In this document: piece by piece, positions 61,093 to 64,000 of the stretch | Layout: each line of letters starts with the position of its first letter | How positions within the stretch are numbered: the stretch's first letter is position 1 | NCBI RefSeq assembly: GCF_022662195.1 | Contig: NZ_JAKMCS010000015.1 | Span: 30,388 to 94,387 of the forward strand | Origin: Aestuariivivens insulae | Lineage (GTDB): Bacteria > Bacteroidota > Bacteroidia > Flavobacteriales > Flavobacteriaceae | Length of the DNA stretch: 64,000 nt | Direction of reading: 5' to 3' | The notes under the pieces: generated by a model | The model's database searches: none | The model's input: only the letters and a program-made list of their open reading frames with translations | Told to the model about the DNA's origin: nothing | Program-made: the position numbers and the translations under genes

Positions 61093-64000
61093 ATGAAAAC
61101 TAATACCTTTAGTCTATTATTAAAAGCTAAAAAGCAAATAATAAAACATTTATTTCTTTTAGTTTTTCTGTTTACCGGACTTACTTATACCAATGCACAG
61201 TGTACTATAGACACAGCTGCTACTGGTGGTGACAATATAATGACGGGTACAGAATTACTTGCCTATATTAATGATCCTGTTAATAATTGTACAGGCACCA
61301 TTACAATCGCCAGCCCTGTAGATATTATATTATCTACCGATTTAACCATTCCTGAAACAATTGACAGAATAATTATTGAAGATGGCGGTCAAATATTATG
61401 GGACAGTAATAATGTTGGTTTGTATTTAGCTGAAAACACAGCCATTGTAATTGAAAACACAACAGATACCGGTAAGACAACAGGGGCTTTGGGTTCAACC
61501 TCTTCTTCTTGTAGTAACACAAGAGCTATATATATAGGTTCTGTCAAATATACAGCATGTACTGGTGGAGGAAATGTTTGTGTTATTTTTTCAGAAGTAA
61601 TTGAAGCTGGAGGAACAATTCAATTAGATCCAGATTTTGCTATTGTAAGCGGTACAGATAATGAAGTATGTTTTGGCCCCTTAAATGTAGAAATAGAACT
61701 TAATGGTTTTGTAGATGGCACTCCAACTTATCAATGGGAACAAATCTCAGGCCCTGGCACTGTTACATTCTCTCCAGACGATGCGGCTATTACTACTATT
61801 ACGGTAACCGATCCTGGAACCTATGTGCTTAGAATTAATGTAAGAGTTCCTCTAAGCGCCGATTGTTTAGACACTTTTGTTGATGTATTTACTGATATTG
61901 AAATCGTATTTGCTGACACTATAACTGCTGGTATTATGTCCATAACTCCTGGCAGTGGAGGAACATGTAATCTAGCTGTTGATTTTACTGGATCTGCAAC
62001 TAATGCTGGTCCTAATTCCACATATCTTTGGGATTTTGGAGATGGCAATAGCAGTACCCTGCAAAACCCTTCACATGTTTATGCTCAAGGAGGAGATTAC
62101 AACGTTACCTTCACAATTACTGATCCTGATGCTATAGCTGATTGTAATACAGCAAGTGCCTCAGACAGTATAACAATAACAGATGTATCCCCAACAATTA
62201 CCTGTCCTCCCTCAGTTAATGTTTTTGCTGATAATGGATTATGTACTGCTTCTAATGTAGATCTTGGTAATCCTACTGTTAATGATGATTGTGATATAAG
62301 TGATTTAACAATTACAAACGACGCACCTATTTCTGGTGAATTTCCTATAGGCACCACTACAGTAACATGGACTGTGGAAGATGCTTCAGGTAATACAGAC
62401 ACTTGTGAGCAATTAGTAACTGTAACAGACAACCAGGCACCTGTGTTCGATTGTTCCTCACTGGCACAGATTGACCTTAACTCGGATTCAGATACCGTTT
62501 GTTCCAACAGCACTGACGTGACCGCTCCGGTGGCCGTTGATAACTGCGACGGGAACATTACAGCCGTTGGCTCAAGAAGCGACAATGCCGCCATAAACGA
62601 TCCGTGGCCTCTGGGCACGACAACCATCACATGGACCTTTACGGATTCCAATAACAACCCTACCTCTTGTACCCAAGATGTTGTGGTTACCGACAACCAG
62701 GCCCCTGTGTTCGACTGTAACTCTCTGGCTCAGATTGACCTTAACTCGGATTCTGATACCGTTTGTTCCAACAGTACCGACGTGACCGCCCCGGTGGCCG
62801 TTGACAACTGCGACGGGAACATTACAGCCGTGGGTTCAAGAAGCGACAACGCGGCCATTAACGACCCTTGGCCCTTAGGTACGACAACCATCACATGGAC
62901 ATTTACGGATTCCAATAACAACCCTACCTCTTGTACCCAAGATGTTGTGGTTACCGACAACCAGGCCCCTGTGTTCAACTGTAGCGATCTGGCTCAGATT
63001 GACCTTAACTCGGATTCTGATACCGTTTGTTCCAACAGTACCGACGTGACCGCCCCGGTGGCCGTTGACAACTGCGACGGGAACATCACAGCCGTGGGTT
63101 CAAGAAGCGACAACGCCGCCATTAACGATCCGTGGCCTTTGGGCACGACAACCATCACATGGACATTTACGGATTCCAATAACAACCCTACCTCTTGTAC
63201 CCAAGATGTTGTGGTTACCGACAACCAGGCCCCTGTGTTCAACTGTAGCCATCTGGCTCAGATTGACCTTAACTCGGATTCTGATACCGTTTGTTCCAAC
63301 AGTACCGACGTGACCGCCCCGGTGGCCGTTGACAACTGCGACGGAAACATCACAGCCGTGGGTTCAAGAAGCGACAACGCCGCCATTAACGATCCGTGGC
63401 CTTTGGGCACGACAACCATCACATGGACCTTTACGGATTCCAATAACAACCCTACCTCTTGTACCCAAGATGTTGTGGTTACCGACAACCAGGCCCCTGT
63501 GTTCAACTGTAGCGATCTGGCTCAGATTGACCTTAATTCCGATTCGGACACCGTTTGTTCCAACAGCTCTGACGTGACAGCTCCCGTGGCCGTTGACAAC
63601 TGCGACGGAAACATTACAGCCGTGGGTTCAAGAAGCGACAACGCGGCCATTAACGACCCGTGGCCCTTAGGTACGACAACCATCACATGGACATTTACGG
63701 ATTCCAATAACAACGTGACCACTTGTACCCAGGACGTTGTGGTTACCGACAACCAGGCCCCTGTGTTCAACTGTAGCGATCTGGCTCAGATTGACCTTAA
63801 TTCCGATTCGGACACCGTTTGTTCCAACAGCACTGACGTGACCGCTCCGGTGGCCGTTGACAACTGCGACGGGAACATTACAGCCGTTGGCTCAAGAAGC
63901 GACAACGCCGCCATAAACGATCCGTGGCCCTTGGGTACGACAACCATCACATGGACCTTTACGGATTCCAACAGCAACGAGGTTTCCTGTACTCAGGACG
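61093..64000 (+). CDS. Giant secreted PKD/HYR-repeat adhesin, 3' end cut by window edge
   Basis: 969 codons are visible and the frame stays open at base 64000. Signal peptide ending FTGLTYTNAQC. Residues about 30-240 are beta-rich without a named domain. A PKD domain lies at about 275-360 (FTGSATNAGPNSTYLWDFGDGNSS). A HYR domain at about 365-445 (CPPSVNVFADNGLCTASNV) is followed by six 88-residue HYR-like repeats from residue 444, each with VTDNQAPVF, DVTAPVAVDNCDGNITAVG, PLGTTTITWTFTDSN and SCTQDVV. Flavobacterial proteins of this type end in a T9SS sorting domain and serve in adhesion. The end is outside the window, so secretion by T9SS is inferred. Confidence 0.88.
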   Translation, partial: MKTNTFSLLLKAKKQIIKHLFLLVFLFTGLTYTNAQCTIDTAATGGDNIMTGTELLAYINDPVNNCTGTITIASPVDIILSTDLTIPETIDRIIIEDGGQILWDSNNVGLYLAENTAIVIENTTDTGKTTGALGSTSSSCSNTRAIYIGSVKYTACTGGGNVCVIFSEVIEAGGTIQLDPDFAIVSGTDNEVCFGPLNVEIELNGFVDGTPTYQWEQISGPGTVTFSPDDAAITTITVTDPGTYVLRINVRVPLSADCLDTFVDVFTDIEIVFADTITAGIMSITPGSGGTCNLAVDFTGSATNAGPNSTYLWDFGDGNSSTLQNPSHVYAQGGDYNVTFTITDPDAIADCNTASASDSITITDVSPTITCPPSVNVFADNGLCTASNVDLGNPTVNDDCDISDLTITNDAPISGEFPIGTTTVTWTVEDASGNTDTCEQLVTVTDNQAPVFDCSSLAQIDLNSDSDTVCSNSTDVTAPVAVDNCDGNITAVGSRSDNAAINDPWPLGTTTITWTFTDSNNNPTSCTQDVVVTDNQAPVFDCNSLAQIDLNSDSDTVCSNSTDVTAPVAVDNCDGNITAVGSRSDNAAINDPWPLGTTTITWTFTDSNNNPTSCTQDVVVTDNQAPVFNCSDLAQIDLNSDSDTVCSNSTDVTAPVAVDNCDGNITAVGSRSDNAAINDPWPLGTTTITWTFTDSNNNPTSCTQDVVVTDNQAPVFNCSHLAQIDLNSDSDTVCSNSTDVTAPVAVDNCDGNITAVGSRSDNAAINDPWPLGTTTITWTFTDSNNNPTSCTQDVVVTDNQAPVFNCSDLAQIDLNSDSDTVCSNSSDVTAPVAVDNCDGNITAVGSRSDNAAINDPWPLGTTTITWTFTDSNNNVTTCTQDVVVTDNQAPVFNCSDLAQIDLNSDSDTVCSNSTDVTAPVAVDNCDGNITAVGSRSDNAAINDPWPLGTTTITWTFTDSNSNEVSCTQD
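62422..64000 (+). repeat. 264-bp tandem repeats encoding HYR-like modules (six units, last one cut)
   Basis: Unit starts at 62422, 62686, 62950, 63214, 63478 and 63742, each beginning with the VTDNQAP codons. Units 3 and 4 differ at only about three of 264 positions by eye, while unit 1 and unit 6 differ more. GC content rises sharply inside the array compared with the first 1.3 kb of the gene. The antisense 82-residue frames that recur every 264 bp are shadows of the array. Confidence 0.95.

Noticed and set aside
62097..63977. Series of 82-residue minus-strand frames repeating every 264 bp
   Set aside because: They are antisense shadows of the HYR repeat array. The plus-strand frame has a signal peptide, domains and no stops.

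Overview
The window is a stretch of a low-GC Bacteroidota chromosome, almost certainly a marine-type Flavobacteriaceae. The evidence is SusC/SusD pairs with an ECF sigma/FecR module, type IX secretion (T9SS) C-terminal tails, lipoproteins and outer-membrane barrels throughout, almost no Shine-Dalgarno sequences, -7 boxes of the form TAnnTTTG, and gene neighbourhoods typical of the group (tilS/pabB, sixA-ppk1-ppx, dnaX-miaE). No species can be named from the sequence alone.

Layout. 1-1.2 kb: 3'-truncated xylulokinase. 1.4-5.7 kb: a molybdenum-hydroxylase operon in the order 2Fe-2S subunit, Tat-exported molybdopterin subunit, XdhC, MobA-like cytidylyltransferase. 5.9-19.4 kb: a SusC/SusD-centred outer-membrane uptake locus with two related discoidin lipoproteins, a 14-motif FG-GAP/ASPIC lipoprotein, an anti-sigma FecR and a divergent ECF sigma factor. 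No glycoside hydrolase is visible in it. 19.4-28.2 kb: housekeeping genes (YheT-like hydrolase, adenine deaminase, tilS, a sigma-like protein, pabB, aldose epimerase, DEAD-box helicase). 28.2-32.3 kb: an AT-rich accessory patch of envelope proteins of unknown function, in which a two-gene cassette lies between 293-bp direct repeats. 32.4-39.6 kb: gcvT, an SDR, pterin dehydratase, yebC, a Gfo/Idh/MocA oxidoreductase and a large zinc metalloprotease. 39.8-43 kb: an envelope sugar/lipid group (PlsC-like acyltransferase, KdnB-like Kdo 8-oxidase, HAD hydrolase, kdsB). 43-49.1 kb: RecD-like helicase, a membrane protein, DUF3822, rsmD, and three small exported proteins. 49.1-49.5 kb: RNase P RNA on the minus strand. 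49.9-53 kb: a T9SS-secreted GH5 glycanase with a T9SS-secreted beta-sandwich partner and a small helical exported protein. 53.4-56.8 kb: dnaX, a lipoprotein, miaE and a porin-like barrel. 56.9-60.7 kb: polyphosphate metabolism (sixA, ppk1, ppx). 61.1 kb to the end: a giant PKD/HYR adhesin that runs off the window, with six near-identical 264-bp tandem repeats.

How it works together. The 5.9-19.4 kb block reads as a signal-transducing uptake system. SusC carries an N-terminal STN domain, which would signal through FecR to the sigma factor, so ligand binding at the surface would induce the locus. The two discoidin modules share an unusual Cys/Trp-rich signature and probably bind the same ligand. 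KdnB beside kdsB suggests 8-amino-Kdo type lipid A cores.

Most interesting non-coding signals: direct repeats bracketing a two-gene cassette (29-32.2 kb); a family of degenerate 7-bp tandem repeats in at least five intergenic sites; two 20-bp-phased ATCGAT palindromes on a putative promoter with an orphan terminator downstream, upstream of the adhesin; and a plus-oriented terminator in the susC leader that fits a cis-antisense RNA. No tRNA, CRISPR array, transposase or prophage gene was seen.
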